Shown: positions 1 to 12,940, counted from the stretch's first letter. The stretch is 64,000 bases of DNA from Kluyvera cryocrescens NBRC 102467 (GCF_001571285.1 NZ_BCTM01000007.1:1-64000); one strand, 5' to 3'. The notes: generated by a model from the letters alone, not told the origin. Numbers and translations are program-made.

Positions 1-35
1 TCCGGCTATGTCTCAGGCATAGCCGGATTTTTTTT
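1..35 (+). terminator. Rho-independent terminator of an upstream gene
   Basis: The first ten bases pair perfectly with positions 18-27 around a 7-base loop, and a run of T follows. This is a textbook intrinsic terminator read rightward. The gene it ends lies outside the window; in E. coli the gene before pstS is glmS, so a glmS terminator is the likely identity (inference from gene order). Confidence 0.85.
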
Positions 36-171
36 ACCTGCTATAACTGTCATAAAGCGCAGCAATTTTGCTGTCATAAAAAGAAAATTTTTTTGAAATT
101 TTATTGTAAATTATTTTTATAATTTATTGATTTTAATGGCTTTAATAATGACGTTTTTCACAGGGTTTCTG

Positions 172-222
172 TTGTCATTAAACTGTCATAAACCTTACAT
201 ATAACTGTCACCTGTTTATCCT
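172..222 (+). promoter_or_regulatory. Tandem Pho boxes and -10 of pstS
   Basis: Four 7-base repeats begin at 172 (TTGTCAT), 183 (CTGTCAT), 194 (CTTACAT) and 205 (CTGTCAC), each exactly 11 bases apart. That is the period of PhoB-binding direct repeats, so this is two Pho boxes in tandem. A -10-like hexamer TATCCT sits at 217-222, six bases after the last repeat, where PhoB would take the place of a -35 element. Two more CTGTCAT copies lie further upstream at 47-53 and 71-77 but are not in the 11-base phase. The arrangement predicts induction under phosphate starvation through PhoR/PhoB. Confidence 0.88.
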
Positions 223-238
223 ATTTTGCTCATCGTAG

Positions 239-1318
<1,080 letters not shown>

Positions 1319-1326
1319 TTACGGTA

Positions 1327-1346
1327 GCCCGGCGGTGACGCCGGGC
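1327..1346. repeat. REP-like hairpin in the pstS-pstC gap
   Basis: GCCCGGCG at 1327-1334 pairs perfectly with CGCCGGGC at 1339-1346 around the loop GTGA, a GNRA-type tetraloop. No T run follows, so it is not a typical terminator. Hairpins here are known in operons to slow 3' decay and raise the level of the first cistron, which would suit a binding protein needed in excess; that role is inferred. Confidence 0.7.
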
Positions 1347-1386
1347 ATCTGTAAACGTCGTCGCGGATTTTAAACTGAAAGAGTAA

Positions 1387-4061
<2,675 letters not shown>

Positions 4062-4110
4062 TATGCCCTTCATTTTTTAAGCGAGAGCCGCGCTGGTTGC
4101 GTTGACCGGT

Positions 4111-4140
4111 CCCGATAATGCAGCGAACTGCATTATCGGG
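4111..4140. repeat. Perfect 13-bp hairpin between pstB and phoU
   Basis: CCCGATAATGCAG at 4111-4123 pairs with CTGCATTATCGGG at 4128-4140 around the loop CGAA; one further T:A pair extends the stem to 14. No T run follows, so it is more likely an mRNA-stabilising or processing hairpin, or partial attenuator, than a full terminator. Confidence 0.75.
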
Positions 4141-4199
4141 AACTTAGCGAAACACACGCCTTGTTCTTGCTAGAAATCGTTTGGGCATCTGGAGAAATG

Positions 4200-4925
4200 A
4201 TGGACAATTTAAATCTCAATAAACATATTTCCGGCCAGTTCAACGCAGAACTGGAAAGCATCCGCACCCAGGTGATGACCATGGGTGGCATGGTAGAGCA
4301 GCAGCTTTCTGATGCGATTACCGCGATGCACAACCAGGACAGCGAGCTGGCGAAGCGCGTTATTGAAGGCGATAAGCACGTCAACATGATGGAAGTGGCG
4401 ATCGACGAAGCCTGCGTGCGCATTATTGCCAAACGTCAGCCAACGGCGAGCGACCTGCGTCTGGTGATGGCTATCATCAAAACGATCGCTGAACTGGAAC
4501 GTATTGGCGACGTTGCGGATAAAATCTGCAGCACCGCGCTGGAGAAATTCTCGCATCAGCACCAGCCGCTGTTGGTAAGCCTGGAATCGCTGGGCCGCCA
4601 CACCGTACAGATGCTGCATGATGTGCTGGATGCATTTGCGCGCATGGATCTGGACGAAGCGGTGCGTATTTACCGTGAAGACAAGAAAGTTGACCAGGAG
4701 TATGAGGGCATTGTGCGCCAGCTGATGACCTATATGATGGAAGACCCTCGCACCATTCCAAGCGTGCTGACCGCACTGTTTTGCGCCCGTTCTATCGAGC
4801 GTATCGGCGATCGCTGCCAGAATATCTGTGAATACATTTTCTACTTCGTGAAGGGGCAGGATTTCCGTCACGTTGGTGGTGATGAGCTGGATAAGCTGCT
4901 GGCGGGGAAAGCACCGAAAGAGTAA
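4200..4925 (+). CDS. phoU: Phosphate signalling protein PhoU
   Basis: PhoU is a peripheral membrane protein that links PstB to the kinase PhoR, so that the Pho regulon stays off when phosphate is plentiful. The 241-residue product is all-helical with two similar halves, each carrying the metal-binding E/D-rich signature; [12 protein letters not shown] and [12 protein letters not shown] are the paired motifs. I chose the ATG at 4200 rather than 4197 or the upstream in-frame codons because it has GGAG five bases away and gives the E. coli length. It ends the pst operon. Confidence 0.97.
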   Translation: MDNLNLNKHISGQFNAELESIRTQVMTMGGMVEQQLSDAITAMHNQDSELAKRVIEGDKHVNMMEVAIDEACVRIIAKRQPTASDLRLVMAIIKTIAELERIGDVADKICSTALEKFSHQHQPLLVSLESLGRHTVQMLHDVLDAFARMDLDEAVRIYREDKKVDQEYEGIVRQLMTYMMEDPRTIPSVLTALFCARSIERIGDRCQNICEYIFYFVKGQDFRHVGGDELDKLLAGKAPKE

Positions 4926-4971
4926 GCGTCTTAGCGGCCGGCGTTTTGCTGGCTTGTAGCGGATGAGAGAG

Positions 4972-5003
4972 GCCGGATAAGCGCGTGCGCTATCCGGCTT
5001 TTT
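4972..5003. terminator. REP-like terminator between phoU and yieH
   Basis: GCCGGATA at 4972-4979 pairs with TATCCGGC at 4991-4998, followed by TTTTT. The arm sequence and the loop GCGCGTGCGC resemble enterobacterial REP elements. It lies between convergent genes and would end the pst-phoU transcript. Confidence 0.75.
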
Positions 5004-5006
5004 CAT

Positions 5007-5672
5007 TTATCGCGTAATATCCCAGCCGCGCGCTTTCCACAGTGCAGGCAGCTGCGACAGATCGGTAAACGTCGTGACTTTGGGATGGTCAATCGGCTTG
5101 TTATGCGGATCGGCGCAGAAATAGAACACCTCCATTCCCGCATCAATTCCCGACTGGGCGCCGGCCGATGAGTCATCCACCAGGATGCAGTTCTCGACAT
5201 TGACGTTCATGGCTTTCGCCGCGTGATACATCAGCGCCGGATCGGGCTTCCAGCGCTGAATATCGTAGCCGCTGAATAATTTATCCGGAAAATGGTGCAA
5301 CATTCCCAGTTTGCCCAGCGAATGCTGCATTTTGCTGACCGGGCCGTTTGAGACGATACACATGGGAATATTGACTGCATCAATAAGGGCATTCGCGCCA
5401 TCGATCACCTCGAGTTCTGTGTCGAAAAGGCGTGCGACCTCTGCGCGGTACACGGGTTCTAACGCGGATTTCTCAAGCGTAGTGCCGTGCTCCTGGTTGA
5501 TGATGTCGATAATTTCGTAGAGCTTTACGCCCTTGAAACGTTTAAAAATCTCTTCCAGATCGAGCGTGATGCCAAATGTTTTAAACATATGGACGTAGGC
5601 CCGTGAACAGATAACCTCGCTGTCAACCAGCGTGCCGTCACAGTCGAAAAAAACCGCTTCAACTCCGGACAT
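5007..5672 (-). CDS. yieH: HAD-family sugar-phosphate phosphatase YieH
   Basis: This is a haloacid-dehalogenase-type phosphatase of 221 residues. The E. coli protein YieH is known as a 6-phosphogluconate phosphatase of the beta-phosphoglucomutase-like subgroup. Motif I is FFDCDGTLVDSE (nucleophile Asp at about residue 10), motif II is IVSNG, motif III Lys lies in RWKPDP, and motif IV is LVDDSSAG. A helical cap lies between motifs I and II. It is transcribed leftward toward phoU and diverges from adeP. Length equals the E. coli protein. Substrate assignment rests on the family. Confidence 0.94.
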   Translation of the reverse strand: MSGVEAVFFDCDGTLVDSEVICSRAYVHMFKTFGITLDLEEIFKRFKGVKLYEIIDIINQEHGTTLEKSALEPVYRAEVARLFDTELEVIDGANALIDAVNIPMCIVSNGPVSKMQHSLGKLGMLHHFPDKLFSGYDIQRWKPDPALMYHAAKAMNVNVENCILVDDSSAGAQSGIDAGMEVFYFCADPHNKPIDHPKVTTFTDLSQLPALWKARGWDITR

Positions 5673-5722
5673 GTCATTTCCTTTTTAACAAGTTTAACGT
5701 TTACGTAATGCAGAATTAAGAG

Positions 5723-5738
5723 ACGCAATCGTTGCCGT
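5723..5738. promoter_or_regulatory. Candidate PurR operator upstream of adeP
   Basis: ACGCAATCGTTGCCGT agrees with the 16-base PurR palindrome consensus at about 13 positions. It lies about 100 bases before adeP, an adenine permease, so purine repression is sensible. It was found by eye; PurR binding is inferred. Confidence 0.55.
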
Positions 5739-5839
5739 ATAAGCAAAATCAATGAAAAAAGTATCTCAGAACCGCGCCTATTGTCGCATTTTGGTATAGG
5801 ATAGCGACGAATTTTCCTTCCTTTCTGCGGAAATAGATA

Positions 5840-7177
5840 ATGAGCCAACAACACACCACCCCGGCTTCCGGTCAGGGGATACTGGAGCGCGTGTTTAAAC
5901 TGCGCGAACACGGCACAACGGCACGCACCGAAGTGATCGCCGGTTTCACCACTTTCCTGACGATGGTCTACATCGTCTTCGTAAACCCGCAAATTCTTGG
6001 CGTCGCCGGAATGGACACCAGCGCGGTGTTCGTCACGACCTGTCTGATTGCGGCGCTGGGCAGTATCCTGATGGGCGTATTCGCTAACCTGCCGGTGGCG
6101 CTGGCGCCAGCGATGGGCCTGAACGCCTTCTTCGCATTTGTGGTGGTACAGGCGATGGGCCTGCCGTGGCAGGTGGGCATGGGCGCTATCTTCTGGGGCG
6201 CCGTAGGCCTGCTGCTGCTTACGATTTTCCGCGTACGTTACTGGATGATTGCGAATATTCCGGTGAGCCTGCGTGTGGGCATCACCAGCGGTATTGGTTT
6301 ATTCATCGGCATGATGGGGCTGAAAAACGCCGGCGTTATTGTCGCAAACCAGGACACGCTGGTTTCTATTGGCAACCTGACCTCTCACAGCGTTCTACTG
6401 GGCGTTCTGGGCTTCTTTATCATCGCGATTCTGGCATCCCGTAATATTCATGCGGCAGTTCTGGTGTCTATCGTGGTGACCACTCTGCTGGGCTGGATGC
6501 TGGGCGACGTTCACTATAACGGTATCGTCTCCGCACCACCGAGCATTACCACGGTTGTGGGCCACGTTGATCTCGTCGGTTCGTTTAATCTTGGCCTGGC
6601 TGGGGTGATCTTCTCCTTCATGCTGGTTAACCTGTTTGACTCCTCCGGCACGCTGATTGGCGTCACCGATAAAGCCGGTCTGGCGGATGAAAAGGGCAAG
6701 TTCCCACGTATGAAGCAGGCGCTGTTCGTGGATAGCGTCTCTTCGGTCGCCGGTTCCTTTATCGGTACTTCATCCGTTACCGCGTATATCGAATCTTCTT
6801 CCGGTGTTTCCGTTGGCGGCCGTACCGGTCTGACGGCGGTGGTCGTTGGCCTGCTGTTCCTGCTGGTGATTTTCCTGTCACCTCTGGCGGGAATGGTGCC
6901 GGGCTATGCGGCGGCGGGTGCGTTGATTTACGTTGGCGTGCTGATGACCTCAAGCCTGTCACGCGTGAAGTGGGATGACCTGACTGAAGCGGTTCCGGCG
7001 TTTATTACCGCGGTGATGATGCCATTTAGCTTCTCGATCACCGAAGGTATCGCGCTGGGCTTTATCTCTTACTGCATCATGAAAGTGGGCACCGGTCGTT
7101 TCCGCGATCTCAGCCCGTGCGTGATTATCGTCGCGCTGCTGTTTATTCTGAAGATTGTGTTTATCGACGCTCACTAA
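5840..7177 (+). CDS. adeP: Adenine permease AdeP (NCS2 family)
   Basis: AdeP (YieG/PurP) is a proton-coupled, high-affinity adenine importer in the inner membrane. The 445-residue product has the E. coli length and about 12-14 hydrophobic segments. Signature stretches of the AzgA-like NCS2 group include ALAPAMGLNAFFAF near residue 90, VNLFDSSGTLIGVT near residue 265, and GTSSVTAYIESSSGVSVGGRTG near residue 315. GCGGAAA lies about ten bases upstream of the ATG. It diverges from yieH across 167 bases that contain a PurR-like palindrome, suggesting purine control. Confidence 0.95.
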   Translation: MSQQHTTPASGQGILERVFKLREHGTTARTEVIAGFTTFLTMVYIVFVNPQILGVAGMDTSAVFVTTCLIAALGSILMGVFANLPVALAPAMGLNAFFAFVVVQAMGLPWQVGMGAIFWGAVGLLLLTIFRVRYWMIANIPVSLRVGITSGIGLFIGMMGLKNAGVIVANQDTLVSIGNLTSHSVLLGVLGFFIIAILASRNIHAAVLVSIVVTTLLGWMLGDVHYNGIVSAPPSITTVVGHVDLVGSFNLGLAGVIFSFMLVNLFDSSGTLIGVTDKAGLADEKGKFPRMKQALFVDSVSSVAGSFIGTSSVTAYIESSSGVSVGGRTGLTAVVVGLLFLLVIFLSPLAGMVPGYAAAGALIYVGVLMTSSLSRVKWDDLTEAVPAFITAVMMPFSFSITEGIALGFISYCIMKVGTGRFRDLSPCVIIVALLFILKIVFIDAH

Positions 7178-7231
7178 AGTGAGGCTTGCGGTATCAGGCG
7201 ACGCTTTGCTGACCTGATAGACGAGAGAATG

Positions 7232-7266
7232 AAGGCCCGGTAAGCGTGACGCTGCCGGGCCTTTTC
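7232..7266. terminator. Terminator between adeP and yieF
   Basis: AAGGCCCGG at 7232-7240 pairs with CCGGGCCTT at 7255-7263, followed by TTC and more T. The loop TAAGCGTGACGCTG is REP-like. It sits between convergent genes; the T-rich side is rightward, so it mainly serves adeP. Confidence 0.75.
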
Positions 7267-7279
7267 TTTAGGTTTTAAC

Positions 7280-7847
7280 TTAGGCTTTAACGCGCTGAAT
7301 ATATTCGCCAAACGCGGTCAACTGACCGGTCAGGTGATCCAACGTTCCCTGCTCAATCACTTCACCTAACTGCGGGTCGACCTTGTTCTGAATGACGCCG
7401 CCCATAAACTCTGGTTTGTTCATCACCATGGCATCGAGGAAGACCAGGATCTGACGCAGATGGTATTGGCAGCGCGCGCCACCAATGGCGCCCATGGAGC
7501 TGGTCTGGATCAGTACCGGTTTACCCGCCAGCGGTTGATCCGGCAGGCGGGACAGCCAGTCGATGGCATTTTTCAAGCCACCCGGTACGGAGTAGTTATA
7601 TTCCGGCGTGACGATGACGACGCCGTCAGCCTGGCGAATTTGTTCAGCCAGCGCTTCTACGCTTTGCGGGAATCCATCTTCTTGTTGCAGATCAGCATCG
7701 TACAGCGGGATATCGCCAATCGACGGGAGCGGAGAGACGCTCATGCCCGCCGGGGCGATTTTTGGCAGGGTGCGTGCCACCATACCGTTAAATGAACCTT
7801 TGCGCAGGCTTTCCCAATAACGTAACAACTTTCAACGCTTCAGACAT
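7280..7847 (-). pseudogene. yieF: Frameshifted NAD(P)H-dependent FMN reductase YieF/ChrR
   Basis: YieF (ChrR) is a soluble flavodoxin-like FMN reductase known to reduce quinones and chromate. The family start is the ATG at 7847-7845, with AGGAG seven bases upstream, encoding MSEALKVVTLLG. One extra base in the run TTT at 7810-7812 (AAA on the coding strand) then shifts the frame, and reading stops after 19 codons. Deleting one base restores GSLRKGSFNG, the FMN phosphate-binding loop, and a 188-residue protein equal in length to E. coli YieF. The rest, including VVTPEYNYSVPGGLKNAIDW, is intact. A TTG at 7828 could restart in the second frame but would lose the first beta strand. It is either a true lesion, a phase-variable or error-prone homopolymer, or a sequencing error. 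Confidence 0.88.
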
Positions 7848-7885
7848 GATTACTCCTTTGCATCATGAGGCTGTTTTCAGCCGAA

Positions 7886-8635
7886 TCAGTTGAGTATAAG
7901 CGCTTTCTCTGCCGGTAGGCTGGTGAATCTCATCAACCGTGCTGCGGGTTCATTGGCCCGCGTTTGTGCGTCCGGCAGGCTGCGCCAACCGTATTTGCCA
8001 TCAAACTCCCACACTTTTAGCTTCTCAATCGAAGGGGACACGGCGAGTGACCAGGCCAGCACGTCCTCTGCGTCACAAATCGCTTCGAGTTGGTCGGTGG
8101 TGGCGGAACGCAGGCGTCCGGAGCCGGGGAGCAGTTGAAGAGACTGCGGCGAGTCGAGATGCACATCGCCGGTCATTTTGAGCACGCTTTGGCGCAGAGC
8201 AATTAGCTGTACGCGCGCTTCGTGTGGATCGCTTTGGTTGTTAATCCACAGATTTTCATTACTGGTAAATCGATAGTTTTCCATCATGGTTGCCTGCGGC
8301 GTATTGCGCAGCACGCGCAGCAGTTCCATATCGAGGCCGCACTGGCCTTCGGTGGTTAGCGCCACGCCGACAATGTTGCCCGCATAGGCGATGGAAAAAT
8401 CAGGCAGGTGGCTATCTTTAAAGAAGGGTTTGCCTTCTTTTTGGGTCACGATTTCGGGAAGTTCGCTGATGCCATAAAGCATAAACAGTAGCTCAGCCAG
8501 CAGTGCGCGCGACGCCAGATAACGCGTACGGCGATAGGCCGGCAGCTGGCGTGCGATGTTGTGGCTGGTGGATGATAACCTGACCGACAGTAGATGCCCG
8601 TCCTTGAGGATCCCTCTTGCAAAGTGCGTCGCCAT
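7886..8635 (-). CDS. yieE: Phosphopantetheinyl transferase-like protein YieE
   Basis: YieE belongs to the 4'-phosphopantetheinyl transferase superfamily, enzymes that load carrier proteins from CoA. The 249-residue product has the Mg-binding segment CGLDMELLR near residue 110. The second family motif (W..KEA) is not obvious; the region reads LIALRQSVLKMTGD. I placed the start at MATHFARG (8635), with GGAG about eight bases upstream, giving the E. coli length and dropping 18 upstream in-frame codons. It lies 38 bases upstream of yieF in the same direction, so the two may share a message. Its carrier-protein partner is unknown. Confidence 0.88.
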   Translation of the reverse strand: MATHFARGILKDGHLLSVRLSSTSHNIARQLPAYRRTRYLASRALLAELLFMLYGISELPEIVTQKEGKPFFKDSHLPDFSIAYAGNIVGVALTTEGQCGLDMELLRVLRNTPQATMMENYRFTSNENLWINNQSDPHEARVQLIALRQSVLKMTGDVHLDSPQSLQLLPGSGRLRSATTDQLEAICDAEDVLAWSLAVSPSIEKLKVWEFDGKYGWRSLPDAQTRANEPAARLMRFTSLPAEKALILN

Positions 8636-8792
8636 TTTTCGCTCCGTGATTAATGGACTGTGGATATTGTGAGAGTAACATTTACACAAGTTATGGTCAG
8701 GTTTTACTGCCTAAAAATGCGAATGAAAAGGGGTATTACGAGACTTTTACACTTCCCCCTAACTGAAACGCATTATTTTTACGAATAATGAG

Positions 8793-9752
8793 TCAGGAAA
8801 CAGTGAGATATAAGGATTTGAGGGTTTCACGCAACCAAATAATTTTCGGGTTGTGACTATTTCGTTTATGCCAAAGCAGGGTGAACGGAACCAGCAGCTT
8901 GTCTAGCTGTACGGTATCGAAGGGGAGAGGTCTGGCGACCAAAGAGAGCTGGTGGAGCTGATTATAATAGCGGCAATAGCGCGGTGCCGTGGCCAGCATA
9001 TGATGATCCGGCTGAGCCGCCATAAACAATGACTGTTCAAACCCAGGCAGGCTGAGAGCGATGTTACGCTCGCGCCCCATCTCCTGCAGGACATCATCCA
9101 GCGCCCAGGTGTCGTTTTGCTCCCAGCTGATGCTGATATGCGGGTAGCGCAAAAAGGTCTCCAGACACCATTCTTCCTGTAAAGCGGGATGATCCTCACG
9201 CAGCCAGACGCAGGGAAGATCGGAAAACAGCACTTCATAATCGATCGACAGCGGCAGCAGGCTCAGCAATTCGCGTGAACGCGGATGGCTTTCGCGGCCG
9301 GTAAAGCCGATATCCACCTCGCCGCGGACAATAGCATCCAGCGAATCGTAGTCCCAGTTGCGGACTTTGATCGACGCCTGGGGATAACGCTGGTAGATCT
9401 GCTGCGCCAGCGCATTAAACATGATCATCACCAGCGGCGTTTCGGCGACCAGATCAAATTTCAGCCCGCGCGGCGTCTCGTGGTTTGGCTTATCGAGTAG
9501 CTGATTACCCATCTGCATCCATTCTGCCAGGCTATGCTCCATGCTGAGCATCAGCGGCGTGGGTGTTAACCCCAGCGGGGTGTTCACAAACAGCGGGTCA
9601 TCAAACCAGGCTCTCAGCTTCGACAGCGATTTACTGACCGCCGACGGCGTCACGTTCATCCGTTTGGCGGTTTTGGTCACGCTGCGCTCCTGCATCAGGA
9701 GCTGCAGGCAGAGCAGTAAATTAAGATCGAGACTGCTGAGGGATTTCTTCAT
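8793..9752 (-). CDS. yidZ: LysR-type regulator YidZ
   Basis: YidZ is a LysR-family transcription factor; in E. coli it has been linked to growth under anaerobic nitric oxide stress. The 319-residue product has an N-terminal winged helix-turn-helix (about residues 8-67, with [20 protein letters not shown]) and a periplasmic-binding-fold effector domain. The start MKKSLSS at 9752 is chosen by homology; ten further in-frame codons upstream are ignored. Its start lies 32 bases inside mdtL, so translation is likely coupled to mdtL. Its ligand is unknown. Confidence 0.93.
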   Translation of the reverse strand: MKKSLSSLDLNLLLCLQLLMQERSVTKTAKRMNVTPSAVSKSLSKLRAWFDDPLFVNTPLGLTPTPLMLSMEHSLAEWMQMGNQLLDKPNHETPRGLKFDLVAETPLVMIMFNALAQQIYQRYPQASIKVRNWDYDSLDAIVRGEVDIGFTGRESHPRSRELLSLLPLSIDYEVLFSDLPCVWLREDHPALQEEWCLETFLRYPHISISWEQNDTWALDDVLQEMGRERNIALSLPGFEQSLFMAAQPDHHMLATAPRYCRYYNQLHQLSLVARPLPFDTVQLDKLLVPFTLLWHKRNSHNPKIIWLRETLKSLYLTVS

Positions 9753-10902
9753 GGGCTGGCGCGGACCGGTTAGGAGCAACAATGATAATCAACATGATGC
9801 TCACTATGCTACAGCCAATCAGAATCCCGATCAGCATATTCAGCGCGTCAAGACCCAGGATGGCAGCTAGCCAAATCCACAGCGATGAGCCGCAGACCTG
9901 CGCGATGCCTAAGGCGGAACTCGCGACGCCCGCTCGCAGCGAGAAAGGACCCAGCGCCTGGCTCATGGCAACCCCAAAGCCAACCGAGAAGCCTGCGCAG
10001 ATTAAGGTCAACCCGAACAGCGTCATGGTGTTGGTATTAGCGAGGGTGAGTACGACTCCGGCGGCCAGAAACAGCACTTGCGAAGCTAGCATCAGGGTGC
10101 GTGGCTTGAAGAGACTGAGGGCAAACGGCGTGGAGAACGAGACGGCCATACTGACGCCAGCGGTCATCGCCATGGTGGTGGCGTACTCTCCGCGGTCAAA
10201 GCCCATCACTTCCATCAGCAGCACCGGCGAAGTATTCACGAAGGTGAGGATCACCGACACGCTGAGAGTCGTAATGGCGAGGCGGCTGAGGAAAAAGCGG
10301 TTTAACAACGACTCCGCGCCGCGCGCCGTTGGCGTTGCGGTCTGGAGAGCCGCTGGACGCGATTCTCGCAGGATAAAAACCGACAGCAGGCACACGACCA
10401 CCCCCATGCCTATCATCGTGTAGAACAGGCTCTGCCACGGATATTTGAGCATGATCAGATGCCCCATCACCGGCGCTAATACCGGGACGATACAGGTGAT
10501 CCCGTTGAGTAAAGACAGCACCTTCGCCCGGCGGCGATCGTCTAACGTATCGCGCAGGATCGCAAATGCCACCACGTAACAGCAGCCCGCCCCCACGCCC
10601 TGGATAAAACGGCCCACCAGGAACGGTGTACCGCTTTCAGCCATTGAACAGAGCGCTGAGGCGAGAATATAGATAACAGCCCCGACGATGGCGACCGGCT
10701 TGCGTCCAGACTGATCGGCCACTTTACCGGCAAACAGCATGGCGGTTGCCATCCCGGCCAGATAGACCGAAAACGCGATATGCAGCTGTGCTTCGCTCGC
10801 CTGTAAATCAGCAGCAATGCGGGGTAATCCCACCAGATACATATCAATACCTGCGGGATACAGGAGAACCAAAGCAAAACTGCAGATTAGAAAGCGTGTC
10901 AT
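9721..10902 (-). CDS. mdtL: MFS drug efflux transporter MdtL
   Basis: MdtL is a 12-segment major facilitator drug/proton antiporter; the E. coli protein confers some chloramphenicol resistance. The 393-residue product (E. coli 391) shows the DHA1 loop motif as [11 protein letters not shown] after segment 2 and a conserved [24 protein letters not shown] around segment 4. In E. coli the tna operon separates mnmE from mdtL; here tna is missing and a small acetyltransferase gene lies upstream instead. The gene overlaps yidZ at its 3' end. Confidence 0.94.
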   Translation of the reverse strand: MTRFLICSFALVLLYPAGIDMYLVGLPRIAADLQASEAQLHIAFSVYLAGMATAMLFAGKVADQSGRKPVAIVGAVIYILASALCSMAESGTPFLVGRFIQGVGAGCCYVVAFAILRDTLDDRRRAKVLSLLNGITCIVPVLAPVMGHLIMLKYPWQSLFYTMIGMGVVVCLLSVFILRESRPAALQTATPTARGAESLLNRFFLSRLAITTLSVSVILTFVNTSPVLLMEVMGFDRGEYATTMAMTAGVSMAVSFSTPFALSLFKPRTLMLASQVLFLAAGVVLTLANTNTMTLFGLTLICAGFSVGFGVAMSQALGPFSLRAGVASSALGIAQVCGSSLWIWLAAILGLDALNMLIGILIGCSIVSIMLIIIVAPNRSAPAHEEIPQQSRS

Positions 10903-10996
10903 AGCAACCTCATGAGGAATGTGGCGCTAAGCATACGGGGAGTGCGTCTGCGGCACGAGTTGCCATTTGGACAACAGTGATTTCCTATAAGGAAAT

Positions 10997-11407
10997 TTAC
11001 TTCCAGACTCGCGCCATTCCTTCACTTTCCGGGCGAACGGATTCGAAGCCAAACTTAGCGTACAGCTCGGGAACATCGGCGACTAACGAAACGTAAGATC
11101 CCTTAAAGGCATTAGCATTCAGCCAGCCGATCAGCGCTTCCATGACTTTGCGGCCTAATCCTTTTCCTTGATGCGCCGGATCAACGGCGATATCGACAAT
11201 TTCGAAGTTTAGCGCGCCATCACCGACGATGCGGCCCATGCCCACGGGAACGCCCTGCCAGAGAATATGCACGCCGTAGCAGCTGCGCGGGAGCCCTATT
11301 TTGGCCGCCTCAAGCGGGCGGGGGGAAAGCCCGGAAACCTGGCGCAGGCGGCAAAAATCTTCAGCGGAAGGCACGGTCTCCAGCAGGGTGTATTCAGTTG
11401 TCATCAC
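10997..11407 (-). CDS. GNAT-family N-acetyltransferase
   Basis: The 136-residue product is a small GNAT acetyltransferase. The acetyl-CoA pyrophosphate loop is clear as VDPAHQGKGLGRKVMEALIGWL near residues 75-97, preceded by the strand NFEIVDIAV and followed by YAKFGFE typical of the last helix and strand. It starts with two Met codons; AGGT a few bases upstream serves either. It occupies the place of tnaCAB between mnmE and mdtL, and the substrate (small amine, amino acid or protein terminus) cannot be told. I know no settled gene symbol for it. Confidence 0.85.
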   Translation of the reverse strand: MMTTEYTLLETVPSAEDFCRLRQVSGLSPRPLEAAKIGLPRSCYGVHILWQGVPVGMGRIVGDGALNFEIVDIAVDPAHQGKGLGRKVMEALIGWLNANAFKGSYVSLVADVPELYAKFGFESVRPESEGMARVWK

Positions 11408-11477
11408 GGTTACCTGTCTTAAATGAATAGTTAGGTTTAGCAGGCTTTTTCAGATGCAGGCAAGGCGGGCATGGGAA

Positions 11478-11515
11478 AAGAACAGCGCCGGAATCAGGCT
11501 CAATGTGATTCCGGC
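11478..11515 (-). terminator. Terminator after mnmE
   Basis: GCCGGAATCA at 11487-11496 pairs with TGATTCCGGC at 11506-11515. On the minus strand the stem is followed by GCTGTTCTTTT, a T-rich run. It lies nine bases past the mnmE stop. Confidence 0.75.
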
Positions 11516-11523
11516 GGGGGGAC

Positions 11524-12888
11524 TTATTTACCGATACAGAAGCTAGAGAAAATACGCCCCAGCAGGTCGTCGGAGGTAAACTCGCCTGTAATTTCGCTCA
11601 GGCACTGCTGGGACAGACGTAGTTCTTCTGCCAACAGTTCACCTGCCCAGGCGCCCAGAAGCTGTGCTTTACCCTGTTGCAGATGCTCTGCGGCGTCCGA
11701 TAGCGCCTGCAGGTGACGACGACGGGCCAGGAAGCCGCCTTCCATATTGGTTTCAAAGCCCATGCTCTGCTTGAGATGGTTACGCAGCACGTCAACCCCT
11801 TCGCCGGTACGCGCGGAAAGGCGTACAAGTGAGTGGTCATTTACTTCGCTAAGGCCCAGCGTCTCACCGGTAATATCCGCTTTGTTGCGCACCACGGTTA
11901 TCGGCAGGGTTTTTGGCAGACGGGCGATAAAGTCCGGCCAAATCTCCGCTGGGTCGGTGGCGTCGGTGGTGGTGCCATCAACCATAAACAGCACGCGGTC
12001 AGCCTGTTCGATTTCCTGCCAGGCGCGTTCGATACCGATACGCTCCACTTCATCGCTCGCCTCGCGCAGCCCGGCGGTATCAATGATGTGCAGCGGCATG
12101 CCGTCGATATGGATATGTTCACGCAGCACGTCGCGCGTGGTGCCGGCGATATCGGTGACGATAGCCGCTTCACGGCCGGCCAGTGCGTTCAGCAGGCTCG
12201 ATTTCCCGGCATTCGGACGCCCGGCAATCACCACTTTCATCCCTTCACGCAGCAGGCTGCCCTGGCGGGCTTCGGCACGGACGGCGTCGAGATCGGCAAT
12301 CACGTTGTTAAGCTGGGCTTCGATTTTACCGTCAGAAAGAAAGTCGATCTCTTCATCCGGGAAATCGATAGCTGCTTCGACAAAGATGCGCAGGTGAGTG
12401 AGTGCTTCCACAAGGTGGTTAACGCGGGTGGAGAACGCCCCCTGCAGCGAGTTTAGCGCGGAACGGGCCGCCTGCTCGGAGCTGGCGTCAATCAGGTCGG
12501 CAATCGCTTCGGCCTGGGCCAAATCGAGTTTATCGTTTAAAAACGCGCGCTCGGAAAATTCGCCGGGTTTGGCAATACGTACGCCCGGCAGCGTCAGAAT
12601 GCGTTTAAGCAGCAAATCGAGAATTACCGGGCCGCCGTGACCCTGAAGTTCTAACACATCCTCACCGGTGAAGGAGTTCGGGCCGGGGAACCACAGCGCA
12701 ATGCCTTGATCCAGCGCGCTGCCGTCAGCGTCTTTAAAGGGCAGGTAGTCGGCATAGCGCGGCTTCGGCAGCTTGCCCAGCACCGCCTGTGCGACGTCGC
12801 GCGCCTTCAGGCCGGAGATACGCAAAATGCCCACGCCACCGCGTCCCGGTGGGGTTGCCTGGGCGACAATAGTGTCGTTATGGCTCAT
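11524..12888 (-). CDS. mnmE: tRNA modification GTPase MnmE
   Basis: MnmE (TrmE) with MnmG adds the carboxymethylaminomethyl group to the wobble uridine of certain tRNAs. The 454-residue product has the N-terminal tetrahydrofolate-binding domain, a helical domain and an inserted G domain: G1 GRPNAGKSS near residue 222, switch region GTTRD, G3 DTAG and G4 NKAD. It ends in CIGK, the conserved C-terminal Cys motif needed for catalysis. It is the last gene of the leftward rpmH-rnpA-yidD-yidC cluster, separated from yidC by a terminator, and the tna operon that follows it in E. coli is absent. Confidence 0.98.
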   Translation of the reverse strand: MSHNDTIVAQATPPGRGGVGILRISGLKARDVAQAVLGKLPKPRYADYLPFKDADGSALDQGIALWFPGPNSFTGEDVLELQGHGGPVILDLLLKRILTLPGVRIAKPGEFSERAFLNDKLDLAQAEAIADLIDASSEQAARSALNSLQGAFSTRVNHLVEALTHLRIFVEAAIDFPDEEIDFLSDGKIEAQLNNVIADLDAVRAEARQGSLLREGMKVVIAGRPNAGKSSLLNALAGREAAIVTDIAGTTRDVLREHIHIDGMPLHIIDTAGLREASDEVERIGIERAWQEIEQADRVLFMVDGTTTDATDPAEIWPDFIARLPKTLPITVVRNKADITGETLGLSEVNDHSLVRLSARTGEGVDVLRNHLKQSMGFETNMEGGFLARRRHLQALSDAAEHLQQGKAQLLGAWAGELLAEELRLSQQCLSEITGEFTSDDLLGRIFSSFCIGK

Positions 12889-12910
12889 GGTTAGTCTCTA
12901 TTTTGTTGCA

Positions 12911-12940
12911 ATAAAAAAGGCGGTCATTCGACCGCCTTTC
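12911..12940 (-). terminator. Terminator after yidC
   Basis: AAAGGCGGTC at 12916-12925 pairs with GACCGCCTTT at 12930-12939 around ATTC. On the minus strand the stem runs into a T-rich tail. It separates yidC from mnmE, which may therefore depend on read-through or its own promoter. Confidence 0.8.

Noticed and set aside
7280-7828. yieF as an intact gene starting at TTG 7828
   Set aside because: That start removes the first beta strand and has no ribosome site; the true ATG with AGGAG at 7847 is in another frame because of a single-base insertion.
8137-8181. Possible broken PPTase because the W..KEA motif is not seen in yieE
   Set aside because: The E. coli YieE family also lacks a canonical second motif at this place, and the length and remaining sequence are intact.
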